Shown here piece by piece: positions 53,168-62,336 of a stretch of 64,000 bases of DNA. This DNA comes from CAYNUJ01 sp964573255 (GTDB lineage Bacteria; Bacteroidota; Ignavibacteria; Ignavibacteriales; Melioribacteraceae), in assembly GCA_964573255.1 (NCBI GenBank), contig CAZNJB010000016.1:1-64000 (forward strand). Reading direction: 5' to 3'. Positions within the stretch are counted from its first letter, which is position 1. Each line of letters begins with the position of its first letter. The translations under genes and the position numbers were made by a program. A model generated the notes under the pieces. It made no database searches, was not told the DNA's origin, and saw nothing but the letters and a program-made list of their open reading frames with translations.

Positions 53168-54982
53168 TTAAGTTTCTCCTTCAATATTCACAAAATACAT
53201 TTTCATTTTGCCTTTACCTTTTACCTCAATTTCTTCGCGTTCAATAAATTTAAATTTATCTTTTACAATCTTGTACGTCGCTTCCGAAACAGTGATTTTC
53301 ATCGGGTAGGAATAACTTTCCATTCTTGACGCAGTGTTAATCGTATCACCAAAAACATCATAGATGTATTTTTTAGTTCCTACAATGCCGGCAATTACCG
53401 AACCCGAATGAATACCGATTCTCATTTCCCAAACAATAGTATCCAGATATTCAAGGCTTTTCTTATTTCGTTTATTTAAGTATTCAACTAATTCAATTGC
53501 AGATTTTATAATGTTTTCCGCATGATTCTTATCCTCTTTCGGTATACCACAAACCGCCAAATATGCATCACCAATTGTTTTTATTCGTTCACAGTGATTT
53601 TTTTTAACAATTTCATCAAATTCCGTAAACATATCATTCAGTTCCCCTATTAAAAGTCTTGGCGGTATTTTCGAACTTAATTCCGTAAAACCCACAAAAT
53701 CCGTAAAAAGAATACTTACCTCTTTAAATAGGTTGGGGTCGGGTATTTTCCCGTATTTTTCCAAATGCTTGACAATTTCTTCCGGTAAAATATTTAATAA
53801 AAGTTTTTTTGACTTTTCTTGTTCCTTTTCAATAACTATATTTTTTTCCAGCAGTTCAAGATTAATTTTTTGTGTTAATTCGTATTGGTCCTTTTCTTTT
53901 TTCTGCGCTTTTTTCTGATTGTATTTTGCTCTGGCAAATAGTATGGAAATAAACCCCAGTAATGATGATACAATAGCGTAGTTAGTCAGGAATTTTTTCA
54001 TCTTTTTTTGTTTTTCAATTGCTAACCATTGCTGCGAAACAAAAGAGATGATTTTCCAAAAATATTCATTCTGCAATGATGCTTTTTTATTTGCGGTAAA
54101 TGTTTCTTCAGAACCTGAATTCGATATTTGTCCTTCCCAAAGCGGATAAATTGTAGAGAAGGTAAACAGACCTTTATCGTCATATATCTGTCCCGATTCC
54201 GATGAAATAATCTTTTCCCAAACCGCCGGGAACATTTTCCCGAAAGTTAGGTCTTTCTTATTTTCATACATAAACCCCCATTCTTCTTCAGGCTTAATCC
54301 CGATGATATAATATCCACCGGAATTTACAAGTAAAGGTAGAGCGATATTTTTATTGGTTGATGTTATTTTAATATTATCAATTAGGTAGTTGCCCAAATA
54401 ATTTAATATAAGTATTCCCCTTTTTTTGTCTTCCTTATCATAAACTGGTGTGGCAAACCTAATCATTGGTTTTATAGGTTGTTCAATTTTCCCCTGCTCA
54501 ATATTCAGATCGAATGGCGAAACATATATTTCATGTTTTTTGAGTTTGAATGTATCCTCAAAATAATATCGATTTGCTTTATACTGCAGTTTGCTATCCG
54601 GTACAATATACGGGTTTCCATTATTAAAATTCACCCGAACAATTTCCATTCCCGATTCATCAATGTATCTTATTTGGTCATCTAACTTTTTATTTTTTGA
54701 AAAACCGACATATTCCTTCCCCAACTCTTCACGATGCTCTTTTGTATTTTTTTGCAGCAGTTTAATTAATTCATTTTGCTGTGCTAAATACATCAGATCG
54801 GAAAATATTTCATCAAAATCCTTTGTAATTGTTTTCAATTGTAAATCAACATTGAAATTTTCTGAATATTTCAAGGCGATTTCATCATTCTTATTTTCTA
54901 AATTAGATAGAAAACTTAATAAGACTAATGCAAGAAAAGCAAAAGGAATGAAGATTATGAAAAAATATTTTAAATATTTCAT
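53168..54982 (-). CDS. membrane adenylate/guanylate cyclase with Cache-like sensor
   Basis: A 604-residue protein. A helix (5-25) is followed by an extracytoplasmic domain of about 300 residues resembling a Cache sensor (DDQIRYIDESGMEIVRVNFNNG; RFATPVYDKEDKKRGILILNYLG), a second helix (about 335-355), a coiled-coil and a C-terminal class III cyclase. Metal-binding LFTDFVGFT, ERIKTIGDAYLAVCG and the catalytic FGDTINTASRMES are intact. It should make a cyclic nucleotide in response to an outside signal. ATP or GTP preference is not certain. Confidence 0.9.
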   Translation of the reverse strand: MKYLKYFFIIFIPFAFLALVLLSFLSNLENKNDEIALKYSENFNVDLQLKTITKDFDEIFSDLMYLAQQNELIKLLQKNTKEHREELGKEYVGFSKNKKLDDQIRYIDESGMEIVRVNFNNGNPYIVPDSKLQYKANRYYFEDTFKLKKHEIYVSPFDLNIEQGKIEQPIKPMIRFATPVYDKEDKKRGILILNYLGNYLIDNIKITSTNKNIALPLLVNSGGYYIIGIKPEEEWGFMYENKKDLTFGKMFPAVWEKIISSESGQIYDDKGLFTFSTIYPLWEGQISNSGSEETFTANKKASLQNEYFWKIISFVSQQWLAIEKQKKMKKFLTNYAIVSSLLGFISILFARAKYNQKKAQKKEKDQYELTQKINLELLEKNIVIEKEQEKSKKLLLNILPEEIVKHLEKYGKIPDPNLFKEVSILFTDFVGFTELSSKIPPRLLIGELNDMFTEFDEIVKKNHCERIKTIGDAYLAVCGIPKEDKNHAENIIKSAIELVEYLNKRNKKSLEYLDTIVWEMRIGIHSGSVIAGIVGTKKYIYDVFGDTINTASRMESYSYPMKITVSEATYKIVKDKFKFIEREEIEVKGKGKMKMYFVNIEGET

Positions 54983-55613
54983 TCTTACCTCTTTACAAGT
55001 AGAGGTGCTATTGAAAACTAAAACCAGTTAATAATTACCGGGATAATTTTAGAATTCAATTAATATAAATGTTAACTTTGGGAAATTTTATCCGCTAACT
55101 CGGACAGGTATGGGAATAAAAAAATAGGAAATAGACTAAAACTTCTTACTCTTTTCGAGACATATTATTAAATCTATAACGGCAGATAAAATTGTGCTTC
55201 TCCGCATTTTGCGGGATAATTGCGAAACCTCTTTAGTAGCAACTTATTTGGGATTCCGGTATTTTGATTTCTGATCTATAATTTAATACGATTTCTATAA
55301 ATATTTCTCAATGTGATTATCTTATTTGATTTATTCGTTTCCACTCTTTCGCTGCTCCAGATTCCTCCGCCGGTCAAATAAAGAGTTAAAATTGATAAAA
55401 CAAATTCAATTTCACATTTCCTGATCTCTTTGTTTCAAGTTAAAGGAATTGTCCGGTAATGTCAAATTCCATTACGATAAGAAAGAGGAAGTATAAATAA
55501 GATATTTCACGTATAGTGACAACTGCACAATTTTATTATTTGTCAATTTGAGTTAAAGTGGGTTATTCATTTCTAATTCTTTGGTTAACATGAAATCTCG
55601 TATGTGGATTAAC
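54983..55613. other. gene-free stretch with a possible gene remnant
   Basis: This 630-bp stretch lies between the cyclase gene and the NlpC/P60 gene. A minus-strand frame from about 55,428 to 55,276 is open for roughly 50 codons and ends in TAG (LTGGGIWSSERVETNKSNK...), but has no ATG or ribosome binding site, so it may be the tail of a decayed gene. A small GC-rich hairpin CCGCA-TTT-TGCGG is at 55,202-55,214. No RNA gene was recognised. Confidence 0.4.
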
Positions 55614-56318
55614 TCAATTATTAAACAATCCCTCAATTCTCCTTGCGCCGGCATATCGCGTTTTCCAATATGTACTTTCTAAAGACGATACGGTAACTCC
55701 TTTGCTAACGCTGGAATGGACAAACAAATTGTTACCAACATAAATCCCCACATGACCGGGAAATTTCTCCTTTGTGGTATCGAAATAAACCAAGTCACCG
55801 AATTTTAGATCACTTTTGGAACTTATTTTTATACCCTTTTGATATTGCTCGCTAGCAGTTCTCGGCAAAGAAAATCCAAGCGCTTTTTCGAACACGTGCT
55901 TCGTAAAGCCCGAACAATCGATTCCTTTCTTTGTCTCTCCGCCATATTGATACGGAGTGTTGAGGAAATCAATCACTTGAAAAATCACTTTTTCTCTCGC
56001 CGTAAGTGCAACTCCTAATTTTTTCAAATCGTTATACTTCGAAAGGAATTCTGATGTGTTTACAGGATGATCTTCCACAGGTTCTTCGTCAAATTCTTTT
56101 GCCGGTAGGGATGCGATTTTTTCTTTTGCCGCGTCTTTGTCTTTATTCTTATTCGAAGAAAATCTAATAGAATTATCCCGATGTTTTTCGGTCTTAACAG
56201 ACTTTCCGTACCTGCCTGAGTAAGATGATGGAGAACAGGAAGTGAGTAAAATCGTATAAACTATACACACAAAGAATAAACAACTATACTTGATAAATTT
56301 ATTAACCGAGATAACCAC
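55614..56318 (-). CDS. NlpC/P60 peptidoglycan hydrolase lipoprotein
   Basis: A 234-residue lipoprotein (lipobox LLTSC) with a C-terminal NlpC/P60 domain. The catalytic Cys is in [13 protein letters not shown], the His in [11 protein letters not shown], and the third polar residue in LFVHSS. It should cleave D-gamma-glutamyl-diaminopimelate bonds in the cell wall. The start is a GTG at 56,318 with AAGGAG about ten bases upstream, 17 bp inside the sigma-factor gene; longer frames would run through that gene and lack a signal. Confidence 0.85.
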   Translation of the reverse strand: MVISVNKFIKYSCLFFVCIVYTILLTSCSPSSYSGRYGKSVKTEKHRDNSIRFSSNKNKDKDAAKEKIASLPAKEFDEEPVEDHPVNTSEFLSKYNDLKKLGVALTAREKVIFQVIDFLNTPYQYGGETKKGIDCSGFTKHVFEKALGFSLPRTASEQYQKGIKISSKSDLKFGDLVYFDTTKEKFPGHVGIYVGNNLFVHSSVSKGVTVSSLESTYWKTRYAGARRIEGLFNN

Positions 56319-57156
56319 GTAAATTCGAACTCCTTGCTGTAGTGCGTAATCTTCTGATTGCTTTTTCCTTAATTTGACGCACCCTCTCGCGTGTAAGCCC
56401 AAACCTCTCTCCTATCTCCTCTAAAGTCATAGCGTGATTCCCATCCAATCCGAAATACATTCTCACAACATCCGCTTCTCTATTGGATAATGTTTTCAAA
56501 ACTCTCTCAATTTCCTCGTGTAAGGATTTAATCATTAATTCCTGATCGGGGGATGGGTCATGCCGGTTTTCCAAAATATCCAGCAACCTGTTTTCCTCTC
56601 CGCTTGCAAACGGAGCGTCCATCGAAATATGCCTGCCGGCTTGTTTCATCGCATCTTGAACTTCTTTCAGTTCCATCTCCAATTCTTTTGCAAGCTCTTC
56701 AGCAGTAGGTTCTCTTTCAAATTCCTGTTCAAGCTTGGCATAAGTTTTACCAATTTTGTTCAGATCACCTACTTTATTTAATGGAAGTCTTACAATTCTC
56801 GATTGCTCTGCAAGAGCTTGTAAAATAGATTGACGCACCCACCATACTGCATAAGAAATAAATTTAAAACCTCGAGTTTCGTCGAAGCGCTCTGCAGCTT
56901 TCATTAAACCGAGATTACCTTCATTTATAAGATCGCCGAGAGAAAGTCCTTGATTCTGATACTGTTTCGCAACACTAACAACAAATCTTAAATTTGCCCG
57001 CACTAATTTATCCAAAGCTTCTCTATCGCCTTGCTTAATTTTTTTTGCAAGGTTAATTTCTTCTTCAGCAGTAAGCAAGGGAACTTTGGCGATTTCATGA
57101 AGATACCTATCGAGAGATTGTGAATCCCGATGAGTGTAATTCTTTTGTATCTTCAA
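56302..57156 (-). CDS. rpoD: primary-type sigma-70 factor (RpoD)
   Basis: A 284-residue protein. Region 1.2 ([20 protein letters not shown]), region 2 ([30 protein letters not shown]), region 3 ([27 protein letters not shown]) and region 4 ([28 protein letters not shown]) are intact. Region 1.1 is missing, as in the compact primary sigma factors of Bacteroidota and Chlorobiota. It lies 12 bp after the shell-protein gene. It should direct general transcription. Confidence 0.93.
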   Translation of the reverse strand: MKIQKNYTHRDSQSLDRYLHEIAKVPLLTAEEEINLAKKIKQGDREALDKLVRANLRFVVSVAKQYQNQGLSLGDLINEGNLGLMKAAERFDETRGFKFISYAVWWVRQSILQALAEQSRIVRLPLNKVGDLNKIGKTYAKLEQEFEREPTAEELAKELEMELKEVQDAMKQAGRHISMDAPFASGEENRLLDILENRHDPSPDQELMIKSLHEEIERVLKTLSNREADVVRMYFGLDGNHAMTLEEIGERFGLTRERVRQIKEKAIRRLRTTARSSNLRGYLG

Positions 57157-57167
57157 TGATTACTCCT

Positions 57168-57440
57168 CTAATTTATTTCTGAATTGATTGAATCTACGAT
57201 TCCCACAATTGCAGCATCAACCGGAGCCATATCAACATCCATCGGAATTACAGCTTCGCTGGAAGTAATATAGAACACGGTTTCTCCGGCACCCGCTCCG
57301 ATTGTATCCACAGCAATAATCGGATCTCCTATATCTTCTCTTAATGAATTAATCGGTTGAACCAGCTGAAGCTTGTAACCTTTTACGGTCTCGTATTTTC
57401 TCGTAGCCCAAATATTTCCTATTACCCGCCCAAGCTGCAT
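57168..57440 (-). CDS. EutN/CcmL microcompartment vertex protein, copy 2
   Basis: A 90-residue protein of the EutN/CcmL (BMC-P) pentamer family. It starts MQLGRVIGNIWATRKYETVKGYKLQLVQP and has the conserved VDTIGAGAGETVFYITSSEA and APVDAAIVGIVDSI blocks. Such pentamers cap the vertices of bacterial microcompartment shells. It is 3 bp from copy 1 and just upstream of rpoD. No hexameric shell protein is in the window. Confidence 0.93.
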   Translation of the reverse strand: MQLGRVIGNIWATRKYETVKGYKLQLVQPINSLREDIGDPIIAVDTIGAGAGETVFYITSSEAVIPMDVDMAPVDAAIVGIVDSINSEIN

Positions 57441-57442
57441 AA

Positions 57443-57733
57443 CTATTTTTGCTCTTCTTTTTTCTTGACGGATACATCAAGTTTATCGACGATAGCCATG
57501 ATAACTGCGTCAACCGGTCGGTTCTTTGTAATTACTGTCTGCCTTGCAGAAGAACCGGAAGCATATAAAACAACTTCTCCAACACCGGCGCCTACCGAAT
57601 CAACGCATACTGTCGTACTTCCCTTGGGAGAATAATCCAAGTTAAGGTCCTCTACTATCAAAAATTTCATTCCAACTAAATTTTCATCTTTGCGTGTTGA
57701 CCAAACAGTTCCAATAACTTTACCAAGTTTCAT
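57443..57733 (-). CDS. EutN/CcmL microcompartment vertex protein, copy 1
   Basis: A 96-residue BMC-P protein. It has [50 protein letters not shown] and [13 protein letters not shown], with a short Lys/Glu tail. It closely resembles copy 2, so the pair arose by duplication. It is 7 bp after the PIN-domain gene. A vertex role is known for the family; whether a shell is made by this organism is not shown. Confidence 0.93.
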   Translation of the reverse strand: MKLGKVIGTVWSTRKDENLVGMKFLIVEDLNLDYSPKGSTTVCVDSVGAGVGEVVLYASGSSARQTVITKNRPVDAVIMAIVDKLDVSVKKKEEQK

Positions 57734-57739
57734 TTATCC

Positions 57740-58126
57740 TCACAACTCTAAAGGTGAAATGATTTCTAAATCAGTTTTACTGTATTTAACTTTATCCGAA
57801 GTAATTATCGGCAATTTGTTTGTTTTAACTAATGATGCGATCATCGCATCCCGAACACTATCTAATTTTCCATTCCATATTCCTGTTTGCAGCGCATATC
57901 TGGCGCTTAATCCCAGCACTTTTATTGCGTACAATAACTTATCTACAATTTCCTTTTCCTGTGAATTTGAAACTGAAAAATATAGCTCAGATGCATTAAC
58001 AACTGATGTGAAGCAATCTCCTTTGCTCATTGCTTTTTCGAGATAGGATTGTGTTGATTTATCAGAATGAGTTAAGTGTTCAACCAATATGTCAGTTTCA
58101 ATAAAATATTCTTTCCTATCTGGCAT
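57740..58126 (-). CDS. PIN-domain protein, VapC-like toxin candidate
   Basis: A 128-residue protein. The acidic PIN residues are visible: the early FIETDILVEHL, the middle NASELYF and the late RDAMIASLVKTNKLPIITSD. It starts 11 bp before the end of the preceding small gene (overlap), as in toxin-antitoxin pairs. VapC proteins are RNases that cut tRNA or rRNA. The partner is not a recognised antitoxin. Confidence 0.85.
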   Translation of the reverse strand: MPDRKEYFIETDILVEHLTHSDKSTQSYLEKAMSKGDCFTSVVNASELYFSVSNSQEKEIVDKLLYAIKVLGLSARYALQTGIWNGKLDSVRDAMIASLVKTNKLPIITSDKVKYSKTDLEIISPLEL

Positions 58127-58412
58127 TTTTTAACCTATCTAAAAAATCTTTATCGTGAATCTCACCTTTTACGCTTAAAAAATCAAGTACAATATTTGCC
58201 GGGAGTCTTTGCATCTTTTCGATAGACAAGAACAATTCTTTATCAACATCAATACTATTGAGATCATCATTGATGTTTTTATAAACGGAAACCAGAATTT
58301 TCCGGGAATTAATCTTTTTTAATTTCTCCCTTATTTCATCACTATATGAAATATATCCCGCACGAAGATCAGCTTCAAATTCTTCCGCTAATATAAAATC
58401 GTCTTTATTCAT
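58116..58412 (-). CDS. small protein paired with the PIN gene, possible antitoxin
   Basis: A 98-residue acidic helical protein (MNKDDFILAEEFEADLRAGYISYSDEIREKLKKI...). It overlaps deoB by 8 bp and the PIN gene by 11 bp. It lacks a recognisable DNA-binding domain of AbrB, RHH or Phd type. Antitoxin function is inferred from position and size. Confidence 0.6.
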   Translation of the reverse strand: MNKDDFILAEEFEADLRAGYISYSDEIREKLKKINSRKILVSVYKNINDDLNSIDVDKELFLSIEKMQRLPANIVLDFLSVKGEIHDKDFLDRLKNAR

Positions 58413-59568
58413 TCAAGAAACTCTTACCTTTCAAACTGTTATTTATTTCGAAAAAATGACAAGCAGTTTGTGCCACATCGGCAAAGGTATTACGAACACC
58501 GAGATTCTTCCCCGGAATATTTTTTCTGTAAAAAAGAAGAGGAACGAATTCGCGTGAATGATCTGTTGAAGGAGTAGTAGGATCGTTTCCGTGATCGGCA
58601 GTAATAACAAGAGCATCGGATTCATCAAGTGAATCGAGTATTTCTGGTAATTTATCATCGAATTCTTTCAATGCTTTATAAAATCCTTCGGGATCGTTTC
58701 TATGACCGTAATAAACATCGAAGTCAACTAAATTCACGAAGATAAAAGAATTGCTCTTGTTTTTAGCAGCGTCAATTATCTGGGCTATTCCTTCCAAATT
58801 CGATTTTGTTTTTCTTTTTTCTTTAATTCCCCTGTAACTAAATAAATCATTCACTTTACCGATTGCAATTGTCTCAATACCTTCAGAATAAAATAAATCC
58901 AGAACCGTATCTTCCGGCGGTTCAATGGAAAAATCTTTCCGATTTGTTGTTCTTGTATAATTACCAGAAGTGCCGACAAACGGGCGTGCGATTACTCTCC
59001 CAACGGAATGTTCACCCAGCAAAACTTCATTGCGTGCAATTTCACAAATTTCATACAACCTTTCCAAGGGTATGACTTCTTCGTGAGCGGCTATTTGGAA
59101 TACTGAATCTGCCGATGTATAAACAATTGGGAAACCGGTCTTTACATGCTCGTCTCCGAGTTCCTTAATTATTTCCGTACCGGATGCAGCTTTATTCCCC
59201 AGTATACCGCCTAAGCCGGTCTTTTCTAAAAATTTATCTATTACTTCTTTCGGAAAGCCGTTGGGATAATATGGAAAATCAAAATCGATTTTTAAGCCCC
59301 CTATTTCCCAGTGACCTGTTGTAGAATCCTTACCTTTAGATGCTTCTGACATCTTACCAAAAGAAGCCAGCGGAGAATCTGCAGGTGGAACGCCTTTGAT
59401 TTCCGTTATATTTCCCAGCCCCATCTTCTCTAAATTCGGTAATTTAATACCGTCAAGTACCCGGGCTATATTTACAAGTGTATTACTTCCTACATCTCCA
59501 TAATTATCTGCATCGGGTAATTCACCGATACCTACACCATCTAGAACTATTATAATGAAATTTTTCAT
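58405..59568 (-). CDS. deoB: phosphopentomutase
   Basis: A 387-residue enzyme of the alkaline phosphatase superfamily, which interconverts ribose 1- and 5-phosphate in nucleoside breakdown. The metal-binding VLDGVGIGELPDADNYGDVGSNTL, the phospho-Thr region KGKDSTTGHWEI and the C-terminal VITADHGNDPTTPSTDHSRE are intact. It overlaps the downstream gene and lies 8 bp from the upstream GAF gene. Confidence 0.95.
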   Translation of the reverse strand: MKNFIIIVLDGVGIGELPDADNYGDVGSNTLVNIARVLDGIKLPNLEKMGLGNITEIKGVPPADSPLASFGKMSEASKGKDSTTGHWEIGGLKIDFDFPYYPNGFPKEVIDKFLEKTGLGGILGNKAASGTEIIKELGDEHVKTGFPIVYTSADSVFQIAAHEEVIPLERLYEICEIARNEVLLGEHSVGRVIARPFVGTSGNYTRTTNRKDFSIEPPEDTVLDLFYSEGIETIAIGKVNDLFSYRGIKEKRKTKSNLEGIAQIIDAAKNKSNSFIFVNLVDFDVYYGHRNDPEGFYKALKEFDDKLPEILDSLDESDALVITADHGNDPTTPSTDHSREFVPLLFYRKNIPGKNLGVRNTFADVAQTACHFFEINNSLKGKSFLNE

Positions 59569-59575
59569 AATCTCC

Positions 59576-61462
59576 TTAATTTACTCTTTTAACAGCATTA
59601 CCGCCTTTTTCCAAGGCTTTATTCAATGCGAGTGTTGCATTTCTGATTACTTCTTCAGTAGAAGTTTTACCTGTGGTTGCCGCAACTCCGATACTCACGG
59701 TAAAAGTATTTTGTTTCGAAATTACCGCTATCGGTTTACGTGCAATTTTGATTCTTACTTTTTCTGCCCAAAGGAAAACATCCTGCACCACTTTATTAAA
59801 AAAGTGAATTGCAATCACGCGTTTTGAAAGTCGACCTACAAGAGTAAGTGACGGAAGTTCATCGGTTATCATTTTCTTTATTTCTGCCAACACTTTCGGG
59901 AACGGATCACCATCGAATAATGATTCTTGTTCCAAAAATTCATCTATATGTATTAAAGCCAATGAACCCGGCGCGTTTACGTTTTCCAATTTTAAAAGGT
60001 CTTTTTCAAGATTATCGATAAACGATTCAGAATTTAATAATCTTGTTTCGGGATCTACGGAAAGTAAATCTCTCAACACATTTTGATTTGAATGCGAATA
60101 AGCAATGTAAGAAAAAATCTTTATCGCATTCTTGAGAAATTTTATATCCGAATTAGTATAAAAAGATTTCTTCAAATTTTCGAAACAAAGAACACCAAAA
60201 TTCTGGTCATCATAAACCAACGGAACGGCGAGGAATGAACCGTCAAAAGTAATATCTTCGGTAGAAGAAAAACGTTGCTGCCGCTTGGTTCTGTCGGATG
60301 TATCTTCTATATATACGGGAATACCGCTTGATATTGCTTGACCGGCAAAAGAATTGCCCAATTCAATTTCCAATCCTTCGCCAACATATTTCAACGTTGT
60401 TTTATTGACAATTCTCGAAGTAACAAATTTTTTCTTAACGGTATCAAAATAGACAAAGGTAAACACATCCCAAGGCAAAAGATTTTTTACCGAATTTTCG
60501 ATAGTATCGAAAAGTTCTTCAGGTTCTTCAAACTTTTTATCGATCGCTAATACAGACAACAACGAATTTAATCTCTGCTCGGAAATCGATTCCGAATATT
60601 TTTCTTCGAAAAGAGAAATTAAAACTGATATAACTCTAACCAATCTACCGAGTGTCCAGGCTGTCTCCGGTCCGAATGCATCCGTGTCTTTCGAATCGAG
60701 AGCAAGAATACCTGTTAAATGTTTACCGTAAAAAAGAGGTACTCCGATAAAACTCTTAATTCCCTGAGGTGAATTATAATAACGGATTACATCAGGTTCA
60801 GCTGCAGGAGAAATATTCCTTATCCATTGCGGTTCTTCTGTTGTAATGATTTCGCTAAGTAAATCATTTTCCAAATCGAATTTTTGGCGTGTTAATGCCG
60901 AACTCGACGAAACAAAACGGTCTAATGTTATTTTCTGCTTTCTGCTATTGTACCAAAAGAAAAGTGCCGAATGAGCTAAGAAAGCATCTTTAGCAACATT
61001 TAATAATTTTTCAATTACGAATCCGAAATACTCGTCGTGACTTATATTCTGAGGAATCTGTTCAGCAGCAATTTTAAAATAGTTTTCTTTCAAATCTTTG
61101 GGTCTGTAATCTATTTTTGCTGCCGGAGAAAGTGAAGGTTTATAATTATCGGCGGTAATAACTTCTAAATTTTTATTACCCGAAACTATTTCAAACCCCT
61201 CTCCCTCGTCAGTATCGTAATCAACATCCTCGCTCTCTGAAGGTAATTCTGAATAATCGTTCTCTTCATTATATTCCGGCTCAGGAATCTTTTCTTCAAA
61301 CTTTCTGGAATCCCTCAAAAAAATAATAAATCCAACGTAAATCACTAATATCAGCGTGGAGATAATTCGCAATGAAAAATCTTCTGTGAAAAAGGGGATC
61401 GCCGCTAATAAAGGGATCAATAAAAATATAATTATTCTTTTTCTGCTACGTCTATCAAGCAT
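59576..61462 (-). CDS. GAF-domain membrane protein with degenerate GGDEF domain
   Basis: A 628-residue protein. Two helices (about 10-28, 32-48) and an acidic linker lead to two GAF domains (about 135-275 and 310-455), then a GGDEF-like domain (about 470-628). The active-site loop that should read RYGGDEFAI is GRLSKRVIAI, so it cannot make c-di-GMP. The rest of the fold is preserved (VSIGVAATTGKTSTEEVIRNATLALNKAL). It may sense ligands or act as a scaffold. It opens the deoB/shell-protein run. Confidence 0.85.
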   Translation of the reverse strand: MLDRRSRKRIIIFLLIPLLAAIPFFTEDFSLRIISTLILVIYVGFIIFLRDSRKFEEKIPEPEYNEENDYSELPSESEDVDYDTDEGEGFEIVSGNKNLEVITADNYKPSLSPAAKIDYRPKDLKENYFKIAAEQIPQNISHDEYFGFVIEKLLNVAKDAFLAHSALFFWYNSRKQKITLDRFVSSSSALTRQKFDLENDLLSEIITTEEPQWIRNISPAAEPDVIRYYNSPQGIKSFIGVPLFYGKHLTGILALDSKDTDAFGPETAWTLGRLVRVISVLISLFEEKYSESISEQRLNSLLSVLAIDKKFEEPEELFDTIENSVKNLLPWDVFTFVYFDTVKKKFVTSRIVNKTTLKYVGEGLEIELGNSFAGQAISSGIPVYIEDTSDRTKRQQRFSSTEDITFDGSFLAVPLVYDDQNFGVLCFENLKKSFYTNSDIKFLKNAIKIFSYIAYSHSNQNVLRDLLSVDPETRLLNSESFIDNLEKDLLKLENVNAPGSLALIHIDEFLEQESLFDGDPFPKVLAEIKKMITDELPSLTLVGRLSKRVIAIHFFNKVVQDVFLWAEKVRIKIARKPIAVISKQNTFTVSIGVAATTGKTSTEEVIRNATLALNKALEKGGNAVKRVN

Positions 61463-61710
61463 TCAAATTCTTTATTATTCTCGTAAAAATCAATTATTAA
61501 AAATATATGCACTTAATCCAAAATGCAAGAAAACGCAATAATTAATAAGCTTTAATCAAAACCTTCTATTTTAAGCCTTACAAATGAATGTCTTTTAGGA
61601 ATAATTGCTTATCACAAAAAGTTAAATCCGTAAAAACTAAAAGTAAAAAATTGTTATGCCCTGAATAAAGTTTACCTTTTTTAAGAAAGAAAAATATCGC
61701 CCAAAATTGT

Positions 61711-62301
61711 TTAAAATTTCACATTTAATTTTTGTGAGACACAACGTTTGATTTCTTTTTTACCAAAACCCTTCACCGCAGAATACAAAAATATATCTTC
61801 ATTCAATTTAAAATCAGGGAAAATATTTTTCATTTCGTTAAGAGTTTTAGCTTTTTCCGATTGCTTTAACTTATCCACTTTAGTTAGAATTATTTTAAAA
61901 TCGATATTATACTTAACTAAAAATTCATTCAACAATTCATCCAAATGTGTAGGTTTGTGCCTCGAATCAATCAAATGGAAAGCAAATAAAATTTCTTCCG
62001 AACCGGCTAAAAATTCAGTTATAGCTCTCTTCCATTTTAATTTTTCCGTTTTGGAGACCCTAGCAAATCCGAATCCGGGTAGATCAACTAAATAAAATTT
62101 ATCAAGAACATTATAAAAATTTATAGTTCTTGTTTTTCCGGGAGAAGAACTTACCTTTGCCAAATCTTTTCTATTGAACAGAGAATTGATGAATGAAGAT
62201 TTACCAACATTCGACCTTCCGCACAGAACAATCTCAGGAAGTTTAAGTTTAGGTTTATCACTAACTTTTATAATCGATTTTACAAATTTTATGGAATTCA
62301 T
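61711..62301 (-). CDS. engB: ribosome biogenesis GTPase EngB/YsxC
   Basis: A 196-residue GTPase. G1 GRSNVGKSS, G2 in SSPGKTRTINFY, G3 DLPGFGFA and G4 TKVDK are all present. It helps 50S subunit assembly. It is of standard length. It lies 35 bp after the PEP-synthase-like gene. Confidence 0.95.
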   Translation of the reverse strand: MNSIKFVKSIIKVSDKPKLKLPEIVLCGRSNVGKSSFINSLFNRKDLAKVSSSPGKTRTINFYNVLDKFYLVDLPGFGFARVSKTEKLKWKRAITEFLAGSEEILFAFHLIDSRHKPTHLDELLNEFLVKYNIDFKIILTKVDKLKQSEKAKTLNEMKNIFPDFKLNEDIFLYSAVKGFGKKEIKRCVSQKLNVKF

Positions 62302-62336
62302 ACCGGAAATATAAATTAAAGAAATGAAAATTTAAC

